From contig NC_134643.1 in assembly GCF_030463565.1 (NCBI RefSeq), positions 43,252,221 through 43,316,220 on the forward strand: DNA of 64,000 bases. The letters are read 5' to 3'. Shown here in pieces: positions 1-13,200 of the stretch. This stretch comes from Pelecanus crispus (taxonomy: Eukaryota > Chordata > Aves > Pelecaniformes > Pelecanidae). Under the pieces are notes generated by a model. It was given only the letters and a program-made list of their open reading frames with translations, was not told the DNA's origin and made no database searches. Position numbers and translations under genes: made by a program. The stretch's first letter is position 1. The number at the start of each line of letters is the position of its first letter.

Positions 1-129
1 CCTCCAGCATTCCCTCTTGAGTACCAGATGTCCCCTGCTACCAATTCTGCTATTTCCAGGGGACAGACAGAGCACATTAAAACCACCTCTGTCACTCCAT
101 AACAGGAAAGGGCTTGTGTGGATGGTTTT

Positions 130-417
130 GGACAGAGGGACAGGACAAGGAATAATGGATTTAAACTAAAGAAGAATAGATTTAGACTAGACATAAGAAA
201 GAAATTTTTTACAATGAGGGTGGTGAAACACTGGAACAGGTTGCCCAAAGAGGTAGTGGAGGCCCCATCCCTAGAAACATTCCAGGTCAGGTTGGATGGG
301 GCTCTGAGCAACCTGATGGAGTTAAAGCTGTCCCTGCTCACTGCAGGGGGGTCGGGCTAGATGACCTCTAAAGGTCCCTTCCAACCCAACACATTCTATG
401 ATTCTATGATTCTATGA
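130..417 (+). mobile_element. CR1 LINE 3' end, 5'-truncated
   Basis: The segment matches the end of CR1 ORF2. In frame it reads [20 protein letters not shown], a run shared almost exactly with the CR1 at 38676-38879. It finishes with about three copies of the ATTCTATG tail that marks CR1 3' termini. About 290 bp survive. The 5' edge is approximate (130-140). CR1 copies usually lack target-site duplications and none is seen. Confidence 0.92.
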
Positions 418-1562
418 AGGTCAGAGGGGATCAAGGCATGTGCTGTTGTCACTACACCCCTGGTCTACCTTTCCCTGCCTTCTCATGGAGGAGGAAGGGA
501 TTTTGAGAAATCCCTCTGGATATGACTTGCAATCCATCATCCTTAAGCTCATAAATGAGTATCCAGAAAGCTTCCACTCTTACATGTATTTTTTATGAGT
601 GGGTTGGGTTTCTGGGAACAATGTGACTTCAGTTAGAGGTCTTTAATTCCAGCATCAACAGATTTTCCTTTAGAATCATTGGACATACTCTTTGTGATTT
701 TTGGACCTGTAACCTGCAGTGGTTTTTTTTTTTTTTCTTCCCTCACCAAAGACATTGGTAAGTTCTGACTCTGTGGCTGGAAGTGGGAATGCAGAGTTTA
801 ACAATAGGTTGAGTTTTCTGTGATATACTCTGTGTGAGCCCTGTCATTGTTCATAATTATTGCTCAACACAATTTATAAGAGAAATGACAGTAATCTACA
901 TTTCCTCTAAAACTATTATCATTCTGCTATGGCACTAAAATTCAGCTGCCCTCAAGAAATATTTCAATAGGAACATCCATATATAATACATGTGTTCAAT
1001 TTATTATTAATGCACTTCAATCTGAATCACAAATTCAACATGATGTCTGAATTTTTTCATACTCATTCTGTTCTGTGTCAGCTCTTATAACATGTTCATC
1101 ATCATAGCATCTGAGCAACAGACCCATAGTGCATTAAGCAATGGACTTAAAAATCAGTCACACACTGTTTATCTTCTCAGCTTTGCCCCAGCAGTACAAG
1201 TCTGGATCATGTGGAACATTCAGTTTTGCTAGGGTTTTTATTTAGTTTGGTCTGATGCAGGTTTTCTTTTAAAATATTTGTATTTGAGCCAGTCAAAGCA
1301 ATGGCTCTTAGCATCAGAGTAATGTGATGGACAGGTTAGTAACCATCCTCAGTTCCTGCACAATTAGTTTCACAGTCTTGGCTCAGCCATCAAGAAAGGC
1401 CCATGCCCGCAACAGGCAAGCCTCACCTCTGTGATAGAGAAAGCACCAGTCATCACTTAGCAGTTATCAGCTTTGGTCTTGATCCCAGCATGTCAGGACG
1501 TTTTGTAGATATTTGGGCCCAGGTTCAAAATAAAGATTAAAGCCTAGCAATTAGCTACAAGT
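418..1562. other. intergenic, no gene seen
   Basis: Unique AT-rich sequence with a short poly-T run at about 722-736. I recognise no coding region or repeat. Confidence 0.6.
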
Positions 1563-1723
1563 CATAGAATCATAGAATCATAGTATCGTTTAGGTTGGAA
1601 AAGACCTTTAAGATCATCCAGTCCAACCATTAACCCACACTACCAAGTCTACTCTAAGCCAATCAAGGGTAGACTAGACTAAACCATGTCCCGAAGTGCC
1701 ACCTCTACCTGTTTTTTGAACAC
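1563..1723 (-). mobile_element. CR1 LINE 3' fragment
   Basis: On the plus strand it starts with CATAGAATCATAGAATC, the complement of the CR1 tail, then the typical TTTAGGTTGGAAAAGACC. It contains a 30-bp variant block (AAGTCTACTCTAAGCCAATC onward) shared with the copy at 51631-51782. It ends at GTTTTTTGAACAC. It is a short 5'-truncated insertion in the minus orientation. Confidence 0.9.
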
Positions 1724-4063
1724 ATGTTAAGAAGTCCTATGACCTAATCTCATCTGTATGCCAAGCTGTGTCAGTGGCACCCTGAGCCTGGCTGCAGTGC
1801 AGGACTGATTGAGCAGTGAGTCAACTGTGTCCTGCTCACATGTTAGCATTAGCCTTAGGTTACCCAACGGCCATGAGATACTGGGGCAAATCCACAGGTG
1901 AGGGATCCTGCAGTGATGACATGGTGTCCCAAATCTGATCACTCCATACACAATCCCAGGAGAGATGCAGGGCATCGTTAGCACCTTGCCTGCATCCCTC
2001 TTTCAGACAGCGGAGCACCATCTCATGGGGACACAGCAACTGCCAGACTGCATCAGGCTAATACCAGTCCTCAAGTGCCTTTCATCTGATGAGCCAGCAT
2101 CACACAGTTTTGGCTGGAAAGTTAAGCTTTCTCACCAGGCAAAACTGTTTCTAAAGCTCCTTGGGTCCCTTCCCAGCATTTCCCATTTGCTCCCATGGAG
2201 AGGAGTTTTAATAACACTGTTACCACCTGGTGAGGATAACGACTGTGCCACTGGGCATACAGAGCCAGTGGGACCATTAAGCTCAGATCCACATGCTTAT
2301 CACTGGGATTCCAACAAGCCTTTTTGGGAAGCTGAGAAATAAGGAAAAATGAAGCCAGAAGCAACTCAGATGCCACACACTGTCATTTCCCTTTGCAGAA
2401 ATCCAAGGAGCTACAGGGAAGTATAGATTTCAGAAGTGGTTGGCTCTTTCCTGGAGCACAGGGTATTTTGCTGTCAATGTAAATATTCCATTTATGACTG
2501 TCATCTTGTTATCCAGCTCCCATATGTTGTTCAAAAGGCACCCCTCGGTATAATTCCTCAGGCAGTCAGTAAAATACTAAAAATCCCACAAGTCAAGTTA
2601 TGATTTGCTACAAAAGCACAGACACTATGTGCTATACACCAGCTGGAAGGAGTCCATAAGTACATTAAAGCATGCCTTTTGAAGTTCTTTGAGAACGTGA
2701 ATGGCAAGCTAGTAATGCAATGATACTACTGAACAAATTCGCATGTGAGATTTCTTTACTTGAATGGAACAATCTAGCCAAATTATCTTTCAAACCTCTG
2801 AAAAGAAAACAAAACTTTCATGTGAGTAAGCATTTCAGAAGAATGCGGCTGAGCCAAATAATCATCATTCTGACACTCATAAAACTCACTTTAATAAAGA
2901 CCTTGGCGCATATTACAATATTAATGCAGCTATAAGAAATGGGAAACAGGCTGAGCCTAACATCTCCCAGCAAGTCAGAAGCAAACCTGGGAGACAATTC
3001 AAGTACTCTGACTTGCAGGCTTCCTGTGCATCAGGCCAAATCTCCCCTTCTAAAGACCTGTGTTGCCATCTCCGCAGTATATCCCTGGGGTCACAAAGCA
3101 TGCTGCAAGCCCCAGAAACCAAAAAGAGGAGAGAACAGCAGTTTGCACCCTAAAAGCCTGATCCTGCAAATAAGATGTGTATATCACTTTCTGCACAGGT
3201 GAGCCCACTGAAGGGCAGCCAGGTTGTATCTGCTTGCAGAACAGAAACCTCCCAGGACCAAGTCCTCTGTCTAACCTGAGCCAAGATCTCAACTGAGGCA
3301 AGGCATCACGAACAGATAGGAAGTCAAACTGAGAAGGGAGAAAAGAAGGAGAAAATGCTATCAGTAAGATGATAATATATTTACCGCAGTAGATTGAGAA
3401 GAGGTATATAGGAAAGCAGGTCTTGGTCAACAAGTATTTGATAAAAGCTGGAAAAAGGATAAATTTTAAAAGGCTGTATTCCACTAACAGGTTTTCATTC
3501 AGAAGGGCATTCTGTACAAGGTGGAGAAAGCCCAGCAGCAGCTCTTAGCTGCTGTAAAAATGAAGTTTATAAGGAAAAAGATGGATCAATGATCACAGCA
3601 GCAAGCCTGAGACCCTATCAGTTTCCCTTATGCCTGTCTGCAAGTTATATGCTTTCCACGCCTGTGAATCCCTTGTGCCAGACAGCCAGCCATTCCCCAA
3701 AATAGGCCAGCCTGCTGATCACTTCTTTTCTCCTAGCTGAATTTCTGTTCATGAAAGCCAGCTGTCAGTCAGGTGTTCCTATTAAATTTGTAGTTCAGAG
3801 TGGTCTGAGTGTTTTAAAAATTTACCAATGTTCCATTTGTGTGAAATCTCTCTATGATATTCTAAGGAATTATATTGTAGTTTATAAATATTTGATTAAT
3901 GTGGTTGCTAAAATATTACCTTATCAGCTTTTCTCTATGCTACACCCTAATCAAGGGTTTAAGGTCAAAGTATATGGAGGTTGCAAGGGCCTGCTTTAGA
4001 GAGCATAATCTGCTGACAAGGAAGCTCAGGGAAGGCTGAGGGGATGGGGACTCAAGGACATGG
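1724..4063. other. intergenic, no gene seen
   Basis: This holds ORFs of up to 144 codons (3050-3484, minus) with no recognisable product. The stretch CAAGTGCCTTTCATCTGATG near 2073 resembles the tail of ancient amniote SINE/LINE elements, but it is too short to classify. Confidence 0.5.
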
Positions 4064-4068
4064 GTGAC

Positions 4069-4640
4069 TATCCTGGTTTCGGCTGGGATAGAGTTAATTT
4101 TCTTCCTAGCAGCAGGCACAGTGCTGTGGTTTGGATTTAGTAGGAGAAGAATGTTGATAACACACTGATGTTTTTAGTTGTTGCTGAGTACTGCTTATGC
4201 TAGTCAAGGACTTTTTCAGCTTCCCATGCTCTGCCAGGCACACAAGAAACTGGGAGGGGGCACAGCCAGAATAGTTGATCCAAACTGACCAAAGGGCTAT
4301 TCCATACCATATGACATCATGCTCAGTATAGAAACTGGGGGGGAGGTGGCCAGAGAGCAGCGATCGCTGCTCGGGAACTGTCTGAGTATTGGTCGGCGGG
4401 TGGTGAGCAATTGCATTGTGTATCACTTGCTTCGTATATCATTATTATTATTATCATTATTATACTGTTACTATTATCATTACTATTTTACTTTATTTCA
4501 ATTATTAAACTGTTCTTATCTCAACCCAGGAGTGTTTCTCACTCTTACTCCTCCGATTCTCTCCCCCATCCCACCGGGGCAGGGGGAGTGAGCGAGCGGC
4601 TGCGTGGTGCTTAGTTGCTGGCTGGGGCTAAACCACGACA
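4069..4640 (+). mobile_element. solo LTR of an avian endogenous retrovirus, intact
   Basis: This 572-bp solo LTR has a degenerate start (TATCCTGG for the expected TGTCCTGG) and a CGACA end. It is flanked by a perfect 5-bp target duplication, GTGAC, at 4064-4068 and 4641-4645. In this orientation it carries a TATA-like CTCAGTATAGAAACTGGG, an 18-bp palindrome (4355-4372), an ATT-rich stretch and an ATTAAA polyadenylation-like signal near 4504-4509. There is no internal retroviral coding sequence, so recombination between the two LTRs has removed it. A 5-bp duplication fits ERVL or some ERV1 elements better than ERVK (6 bp). The family name is not assigned. Confidence 0.92.
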
Positions 4641-4645
4641 GTGAC

Positions 4646-7600
4646 CCACTTCCACATGCACAGAGACATCTTATTGTCCTCAAGATTTGACAACTGTACC
4701 TCCATCCCCAAATCTGAGCCCATGAAGCCTTTGTTGCATAATTGGGGAAGGGCTGCAACCTCTCGGCTGGTGATCTACCCAAGACAGGGAAAGCAGCTGG
4801 CATGCCTGAGGTGCTGTGCAGGCAGCTGCAAGGATTTACTGCTGGTGCTGGCAAATTGGACCCCTTTAGGGTTAGGAACCACTAAGCAGTGTCTTGGAGA
4901 CTCTGGATGTTGGATGTAAGCACTAACAGTGGATCGGGCAAGTCAGGTGAGTACCTGAGTCCTTTCGTACACTGAGCTAAAGGTGAGACCAGAAGGGGGT
5001 ATGAAACAACACCCCAGAGTGGTGGGTTTTATAATCTATGGATAAAGGTATGAGATTTCCCAAGGAAAAATCTTGTTGGACAAAACAGTACATATAATTA
5101 TGTTAATGAATAACCCAACGATATGCAGTCTCCAGAGCCATTAAACATTTAATGCTGCTATTTCCAGGTTAATTTATGCTTGCCTGTTTTTTTCCCTGCT
5201 GTCTGATTATTAGTAAGCAGAAGCGACAGTCGCCCTTGAAAGAGAGATTCAGTTTGAAGCTGCCAGAATTTTCCTGAAGTGATTAAACATTTCCAGCAGA
5301 TTTTTGTGAATGATCAGAAGGAGCTGAGTCACCTTATTGAAGAATTAGAAAAGGAAGCAATCTTTAAGCAATATCTCACAGAGATACCTTACAAGATCTT
5401 TATGTGCTCAAAGGGCATTATTTTGCAGTCTAGATTTTGATCATAATGATGATACACTAAGACACTTACAGTTGTGTTTGAAGTGCATCTAAAGTCAATG
5501 GGTCTTGCATAAGTGCATGCATTCAAGTGTACCTAACTACTCTGCTAGAAAGGGGTCATTGCTCAGAATTAAGATTTTAGATATTAGCCCTGACATTCAT
5601 CTGGGTGGTCTGCAATCGTGACCAAGCATTTCTGGCAGAAACATGCACTGTGTAAGGGACTTACACACTCAATCTCAGAAGCAGTTTGCATCAAGTCAGA
5701 GCTAGTTAAATGATGGACGTGCCAAAATTTTAAGATAAAGGATGAAGCAGACAACTTCTCGATGCCTTGGCTGTGAGTAACTGTGGACAAAGACAATATC
5801 CTGAGTGGAAAAATGTAGAGGTTAAAATTGCCCTAAAAAGTTAAAATCTCTGGTGCCTTCACTAGAGTGGGTGTTGCCCAGGTGAGGAAGGATGCCAAAG
5901 ACTCTAGAGAGATAACTGAGTCTTTTGGGGCTGATCTTCTTGCCCAGATCAGCAGCATAAGAGCAATTAATACGCAGAGGCTTTCAGTGGACTTGGGATG
6001 AAAATCCAAGCAAGAGGTCAAGAAGCTGAAGGAGTCCTGAAGTTTTATGACAGCAGAAGGCAATGATGATGGCACAAGAAGTGATAGTAAGAGGCTGTAA
6101 AAATTATATCAGGTGTTGGAGGAAAGGTAACTTCATTATACCAGTCCCCTGAACAGGCTAATCAACCCGTACTGACTGATTTTATTAAATCTTGAGAGTG
6201 CCCGATAGACCTTTTAACACCAACATGTGCTTTGTAGATATACTCTGAGCTCTCCATGGAGAACTGGGCAAATTTTACAACAATGTGAGTAAAACTGGAG
6301 ATCAGCATCCTCCCGGGTACTTACATATACAGATAATGAAGGCCTTTGCTGATCATATTAAAAATGCTGAGACACTTTCTAGGAGACCAGTACTACCAGG
6401 AAATGACGAAAGTATTGCAGCTTCCAAAGGGTAGGACCAACCCCTGCACCTCCAGACAGGTGTGAGTGGGAAGCCCAAGAGGGGCTCGGTGGTCACAGAC
6501 ACCCGTACTTCAAGTACAGCAAACAAGGACCAGTACAAGACTCTGTCTGCAGTGTCCGATGAAAAGTGTGCCAGAGGTCAGACAAAAAGTGTGTGCAGAT
6601 AAGGATGAGGCCTTGCAGAAGGAAATTAAAGCAAATAGCACCCCAATTAAATGCTACCTCGGGCATGTTCTCAGCCCTTTGCATCAGTGAGAGGCAGAGC
6701 TCTCAGTAGTGGATTTTTTTCTTTTCCTAGAAACAGAATGGTGTATCATTCCTTAATGCTTACAGAAAAATGCATTTAAAAGGCTGTGTGAGGGTCATTC
6801 AGGGATTGAAAAATTTCAGAGGGGAACCAGAGACATTTTAGATTGACCTCAGATGAACTGCGGCATTACAGAAAGTCTAAAGGTTTGTCACATATGCCAA
6901 AATACAAGACAAGTCAAACGAAACAGCCCATGTTGGTGGTGCAGAAAAGGGGAAAAACTTGCTGCCTGGAGCAAAGTAAGCATTGGTGTGTTTAACCTGG
7001 TGAAAAAAAATACTTCTTGTTTAGATCTATTTTTAAAAACTAGCAGAATCTCCTTTCTAGACCTGGATGTATGCTGTCAAATATTTTATGTGAGTTATCA
7101 CTTTTTTTTTAATGCATTTATTAGAGACATACCCCTAAGAGTTTTTTGGATTTGCTTTGAACAAACACTTCTGTCACTGAATCTTACTGGCACTTCAGTT
7201 TAATCTGAGTAAAACTCATCTTTGTGCAGACTATGATATGAATTCAATGCACTATTTCAATCATCACAGTAAGAACAAGCAATTTTTAGGATAGTGGATA
7301 TTTACTGCATTGGCATTTGAAGCAAAATGCAGAGTTGTGGATGCAGATGACTGTAGAAAAACGAACTTTTAATTCACAATAGTAATCTTTATTCCAGAAA
7401 TGTTAGTCCACTGAGGGATCTTATTGTTATAATCAATCACAAATAACCACAGACAGATGAAATATGGAACACTCACAGACTCCATGGATTTCATGCTCAC
7501 AATAAGCCACATTCCGATCTGTTTTCTTATGTTAGATAATTTTCCCACGTTATCAATATGAACATTTTTGGAGCAGGAGCAACCTTACAAGAAGAGGAGA

Positions 7601-7970
7601 ATAAGAATTTGGTGCAGAATGTATGCCTAAGATTTCATCCATAGACTTTAAATATATTAAAAAATATATCTATCACTTTTCCCCCAGATCCATTCCAGAA
7701 GATCATTTTCTGTATTTGTTTAGATCCTCAAAAGCAGTAAGAAAGGCTAAACTTTGAAGCTGAATTTTTAGTCCTGAATTATTAGCTTTTCATTTACTCC
7801 TTTACTGTTTTTCACTTTCAGAGCTGGACAGGTAATCTAGATTTCCTTTCAGAGTTACATTTCTAGGACATTAATCTTTTCAGGGGCAGACTTTGGATGG
7901 GTGGGTTACAGTAAAACTTTGAGACTCAGCATGTTATTTTTCTCTTGCATCTTTGCTCGTTTTTTCCTGC
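4646..7970. other. intergenic spacer between two inverted LTRs
   Basis: This 3.3-kb spacer has no retroviral sequence, so the flanking LTRs are not the ends of one provirus. A coding-like frame at 5273-5440 (55 codons then a stop) is not recognisable as any family. The rest is ordinary AT-rich sequence. Confidence 0.6.
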
Positions 7971-7975
7971 TCTGC

Positions 7976-8543
7976 TGTCGTGGTTTAGCCCCAGCCAGCA
8001 ACTAAGCACCACGCAGCCGCTCGCTCACTCCCCCTACCCCATTGGGATGGGGGAGAGAATCGGAGGAGTAAGAGTGAGAAACACTCCTGGGTTGAGATAA
8101 GAACAGTTTAATCATTGAAATAAAGTAAAATAGTAGTAATAATAATAACAATATAATAATGATAATAACAATAATAATATACAAAGCAAGTGATGCACAA
8201 TGCAATTGCTCACCACCCGCTGACTGATACCCAGACAGTTCCCGAGCAGCGATCGCTGCTCCCTGGCCAACCTCCCCAGTTTATACACTGAGCATGACGT
8301 TATATGGTATGGAACAGCCCTTTGGTCAGTTTGGGTCAACTATTCTGGCTGTGCCCCCTCCCAGTTTCTTGTGCACCTGGCAGAGCATGGGAAGCTGAAA
8401 AGTCCTTGACTAGCATGAGCAGTACTTAGCAACAACTAAAACATCAGCATGTTATCAACATTCTTCTCCTACTAAATCCAAACCACAGCACTATGCCTGC
8501 TACTAGGAAGAGAATTAACTCTATCCCAGCCGAAACCAGGACA
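7976..8543 (-). mobile_element. solo LTR of the same ERV family, intact
   Basis: This 568-bp LTR has its outer ends TGTCG and GGACA intact and is flanked by a perfect 5-bp duplication, TCTGC (7971-7975 and 8544-8548). It is the same subfamily as 4069-4640 in the opposite orientation. It shares the 18-bp palindrome (8244-8261), the ATT-rich block and the long terminal stretch beginning GGTTTAGCCCCAGCCAGCAA. Different target duplications show the two are independent insertions. Confidence 0.94.
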
Positions 8544-8548
8544 TCTGC

Positions 8549-11500
8549 ACAAGGACTTGTTCAAATTTCAAAGATGCCTGCTCTTGGCACACTGTATATT
8601 AACCAGGGGCTTTTGATGTCTGCAAATGGCAGCATTCATGAATGCTTTTTCCTGCAATTCTGTTTTTCTTAATCTTCAGCTCCAGTCTTCTATTATAAGT
8701 AATAAATATTTACGTCATCTTGCATTAGTGCTCTTCATATCTTTGCAATTTCGAATGAAAATTTCACTGGGCCACTCTGGTTTGAAAATGTGAAAGCAGC
8801 TGCCATTTTGATTCTGTTTTGAGGAAAACAACAAAAATGTGCTTGAGGCCAACCTGCAAGCCACTGTGCACCTTCATGTGCATTTTCTAGAAAAGTCATA
8901 TTTCTAAACTTACCTTGCTGCTGATGAGGAATTTGTGAAACGTGAGCAGAAGCTCAAAGGCTGCATATAAAGCAATATGCAGCATTCGCAGCCCCTCTGT
9001 CTGACTCATTCTATCAAAGCCATTTACACCCTTCTTCTGGTAGCCAAGAGAGTTACATTTGTACAAGGTCTCCATGCTGAGAGGCAGAGTGAGACATAAA
9101 AACACATAAAATGAAGAAGGGTTATTGTCCTTGTACTTGTCCTCTTTATCTCTTAGTTGTTCCTCCTGCAATTCAACTTTGCTCTGACCATGAGTATGAT
9201 GGCAACAATCTGGATCTTCTCACATCTGCAGTCAAAGGTCAAAGAGGACCTTGATCCTGGGGGACCTTCGGATGTGTGTTATACTGGTCTCCCAAGTTTT
9301 GCAGTCGATAAACCAGTGTCAGCTTTCTACACTGGCCATGAGCCACCAGGTTTTCTTTTCGGCAAACTGTAAATGAACTTCTGATGTAGCCAATTTGCAT
9401 GAGATATTGTTTATAAAGTTCTGAAAACAAGCTGCACTGAGGTTTGGGCAAGGTCGACAGAAACGCAAATCTTTCTCATCTTTTCATAGGTGTAGGGCTG
9501 GGGTTTTTCTTTTCTCTTTGTTTTTCCCCCAGTACATAGGCAAGTTTGTTGACATTGCTCCATAATATCCTGACTGGGGAGCAGCCCCACATACAGCTGA
9601 TTTGTGTTCTTTGTTCTGGCCTGCCAAGCACCCCCCCCTCATCTTTCATCCCTCCTTGTTACTGTGCGGTGGGCAAACACCATGTGCTCTCGTAGTGCTC
9701 ATACCGCTTTCATCAGCAAATTTCAATTACTTCGTTTGAAACTGTGCTCCTAACGCTACATGGCAGGAAGAAATGTCTTCCCTAAAAAAAGATTGGCTAT
9801 GATGTGAATAGAAGAACATATGAGGCATTCAGGATTCATGTCAATTAGGAGTGTTTGAACATGTTTATACCAGTTAGGGTTGTTTGAATATTTTAATGAC
9901 TGCTGGGGTTTTTTTTGTGAAAATGTTTGTGTGTGTCACACATTTGCAGTAGAAGAGCTCATCTCTCTGGAGCACTCATTGCCTGCTCAGATTCAGCCTA
10001 TGCAGAGAGTCAGCGTGACAAGCAGTGTTAACCTCTGCACAGTTAAAATAGGACCGATGTGTGGGGCACTGTGCTGTTCCTCTTCAGAATGTGCATGTGT
10101 CCCAACCGATGAGTCAAAGCTACCACATCAGAAACAGCTTACCCAGAAGCTAAAGCAGATTCAGCAAATGTTTATTGATATTAATGACAGCTGAACACAG
10201 TCTCAATGGAAAGGGCTAATACATATGGGATCTGAAAATAACTTAGTTGAAATGGAAGTTCAGTGAAGACCTTTTGTGCAACATACTACTTTCAGCTTGC
10301 CATCATAGCTTGTTAAAAATCGTTCGTGTTAATACCACTCTATAATGGCTTTCACTAAGTGTTTGATACATGAAGGAGGAAAGCAAAAAGGTTAAGAACC
10401 CTTAACTCTGGACACCACCCACACAACCGGGTTGCTGCCATAGCTTCTTTCATTATTGCCTGGTAATATATTATGTTATTGCTTCTTTACACGTTAGCAG
10501 TTAAAAATTAGTGTTGGGAAAATCTGTATCTCCCCAGTGTATAGCAGTCCCTGTACTCCAGAAGAGAAAGTCATATATTTTGATAGTGTAAAATATTAAA
10601 AGAAAGTAAAACAGAATTCTTTTTTGAGTTTTCATTTAGATGGGAAAAAAATTAACTCAGTGTGATCAAGATGATGAAAATACAATATCAGTCATTTGGG
10701 ATGATTATTGAAAAGAGTTACTTTTGTTACTATTGTAGTTTGATTGCTTATAAACAGTAAATAGGAATCTTTCTGATGAAAGACTCAGGAGATGAAAACT
10801 AAGGAAGTGCACTAATGAACATCCATTAGATTACATGAATTTTGCTTCCTTAAATTATTTATGCTGGGATTTCCCTGTCAACATAATTTTTGGACAACCA
10901 TTATATTAAACAGTGTTCCAAAGCTACACAGCGCTGCTTTGCAAGTATAGCTTTTCTTCATCCTTGTTCCTTTTTCTCTGGAAAAAAGAAAGTGCTGATA
11001 AATTCATTTGTAATCCAGGTCCACAGAGAAGGGCTTCCAAAGGCAGAATGAGTTTGTCTGAATTAAAGCCGGTAGCAGGTTGTGAAGTGCCCATACACTG
11101 AGGGAATGGAGTCTGTGGGGATGCTGCCCAAGAGCCAACGTGTTGAGAGAGCATGTCCTGAACTGCAAACACCTTTCCCTAGAAGGAAGGGATGCCTCCT
11201 GCCGTGGCTTCGCTGCCTTGGGGCACGGAGAAGTCTAATTTAGTGGTGCCGGCTGCCAGGCAGGGTTGTGGCTTCCCTGTGGTTTCTGGGCAGCTGTGTA
11301 CGATGCAACAGAAACCCCTGGCACAACTTGCTAGCCCAGATAGCTCTAGAAATTCAGTGTTAAGTTCTAAAATGTGCAGTCAATTTGCATACTTATTGGT
11401 CACTGCACTCACACTGTCTGATGAGAAGGATAAAATTCCCTTTTTGGGGGGAAGAGAGTTTTATTTTGTTGCATGTTAGTGCAGCATGACAGAGGAATTA

Positions 11501-12719
11501 GCGGTCTCTGGAGCTCCCAAGCCCTGGCAGTGCCTCAGTACTCACGGCCCGACTGCAGCCTTCTCATCTGCAGCTTGGCGTGTGGCAACCCTCCTGAGTG
11601 ACCTGTGACCAAAGAGACTAGCAGCTTCTTCACAGCAGTTGTGTTTGTCATGCATACAAGGAAAGGCTTTTTCCAACTACATCTTATCCTCCTTTACCCC
11701 CAGGGTCAGCACAGGGCTGAGAGTACCAAGTCACAGCTTGCCCATGCAGAGTACCTTATACACAAAGCATCTTTCAGAAGTGGATAAATAATATTACCCC
11801 CATTCATTTGTTTGTTTTAAAGAAGGAAACAGGCCCAGTCACTCAACATTTAAGCTAAGACAATGCAATAATTTAATGACCAACGTTGGAGTAACAGAGC
11901 TCTGGTTCCCATGTCTGGAGCAGATCCATTCAGTCTGCCAGATCCGGAAGCATTTAGGAACCTGCACTCCATTCATTTCAGTGAATCCCAGGGTCCTAAA
12001 TGCTAGCATCTTGGCTTTTATCCATTGGTCCCTGCTGTTTCTCTTTCCCTGGCTAAAGAATAGAACAGCCTGACTTTTTCACCCAAGTGAGCTTGCGTGG
12101 ACCAGCAGCGGGGCAGAAGCTTGTAGGACCAGAGCACCCACACTTGAAACCCCAGTATAGCCAGGAACCACCTTTCTCTGTGGATCCACGACTTCTGACA
12201 CAGAAGAAACATGAAATCAAACACTGGTAGGAGGGAGAGCTCCTGGGATCCTTCCTTGCACGTTTGACAATAGGCCTGTTGTCCATAAAACCCAGTACCA
12301 GTACTTGTTTATTTTTTGTTTGAATCCTTTGAGAGGGGAGGCGGTCACCTGTACAATTTTAGTATGCTTTTTAACAGAAACCCATTTGAAGTTATGTAAA
12401 ATTAATTCAGAAACACTGGTGGTCTTGCAATCCTGATGAGGCTAAAGACCACATGCAGCTGTGAAACTGTGAGCCAGCACTCGCATTTCAACGTCAGCTG
12501 CTATGCTTTTGATGTCTCCTTGAAACTGCCTCAAGTTGGTCTTGAAAGAGAAAATAGTGTTGCAAAAAAAAAGGAAAAAAAGGAATTCCAATGTAGAAGC
12601 TAAATTGGATATTTAAGCCTGACTAATTGGAGGCAAAAACATCCAAGCAAACAAACAAGCCCTGCTATCACCTTAAATACAACCACAATCAGGTTCTAGG
12701 AGAACATGTAAAAGTGGAA
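8549..12719. other. intergenic, no gene seen
   Basis: Mostly unique sequence. ORFs up to about 104 codons are unrecognisable. A region near 11775-11900 (AAGAAGGAAACAGGCCCAG) has weak MIR SINE resemblance. Confidence 0.5.
11775..11900 (+). repeat. possible ancient MIR-like SINE remnant
   Basis: The order of short matches (poly-C/ATT block, then GAAGGAAACAGGCCCAG, then CA-rich and TAAGCTA) resembles a decayed MIR. The match is by eye only and divergence is high. Confidence 0.25.
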
Positions 12720-13200
12720 ATACTCATCGTTTGAGATAAAGACAGTTCAATAAGTAAAAGAAAAAACAACAAAAAAGAAAAATAAAAGAAAAAAAACCCC
12801 AAAACCAAGAAAAACAAGTGGTGCAAAAAACCAAAAAAATTTGCTCACCACCAGCCAACCAATGCCCAGCCCGTCCCCAAGCAACAGCAGCCCTGGCAAG
12901 CTCAACCTTCCCCCGCAAGCTTTTGCTGCTCAGTATAATGTCATAAGGTGATCTGGGACATCCCTTTCATCAGTTGGGGTCAGCTGTCCCAGCTGTGTCC
13001 CCTCAGAACTTCTTGCGCAGCACCAGCCTGCTCCTGGCAGGGCAGTCTGAGAAGCAGAAAAGGCCTTGACCCTCTGTAAGCGCCATTCAGCAACAGCCAA
13101 AACATGGGTGTGTTATCAACACTGTTTTGTTCGTAAATCCAAAAAATGTCCCATATGAGTTGCTATGAAGAAAATTAACTCTGTCCCAGCCAAAACCAGT
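12720..13200 (-). mobile_element. decayed LTR of the same ERV superfamily, one end lost
   Basis: From TTTGAGATAAAGACAGTTCA the order of blocks follows the other LTRs: A-rich tract, GCTCACCACCAGCCAACCAA, GCTGCTCAGTATAATGTCAT, the GTCAGCTGTCCCAGCTGTGT block and a degraded CAAAACCAG end. The roughly 100 bp that should precede it (equivalent to 34174-34280) is missing. No target duplication is seen. It is more diverged than the 4 kb and 8 kb copies and so probably older. Confidence 0.85.

Noticed and set aside
3050..3484. 144-codon ORF on the minus strand
   Set aside because: No recognisable domain, start context or homologue; it is consistent with chance in 64 kb.
4319..4614. ORFs rich in Ile/Leu/Tyr
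   Set aside because: They are translations of the ATT-rich part of the solo LTR, not genes. The same applies to 8002-8339 and to the poly-AAT frames at 50383-50937.
4069..8543. A provirus bounded by the two LTRs
   Set aside because: The LTRs are in opposite orientation, have different target duplications and enclose no retroviral coding sequence.
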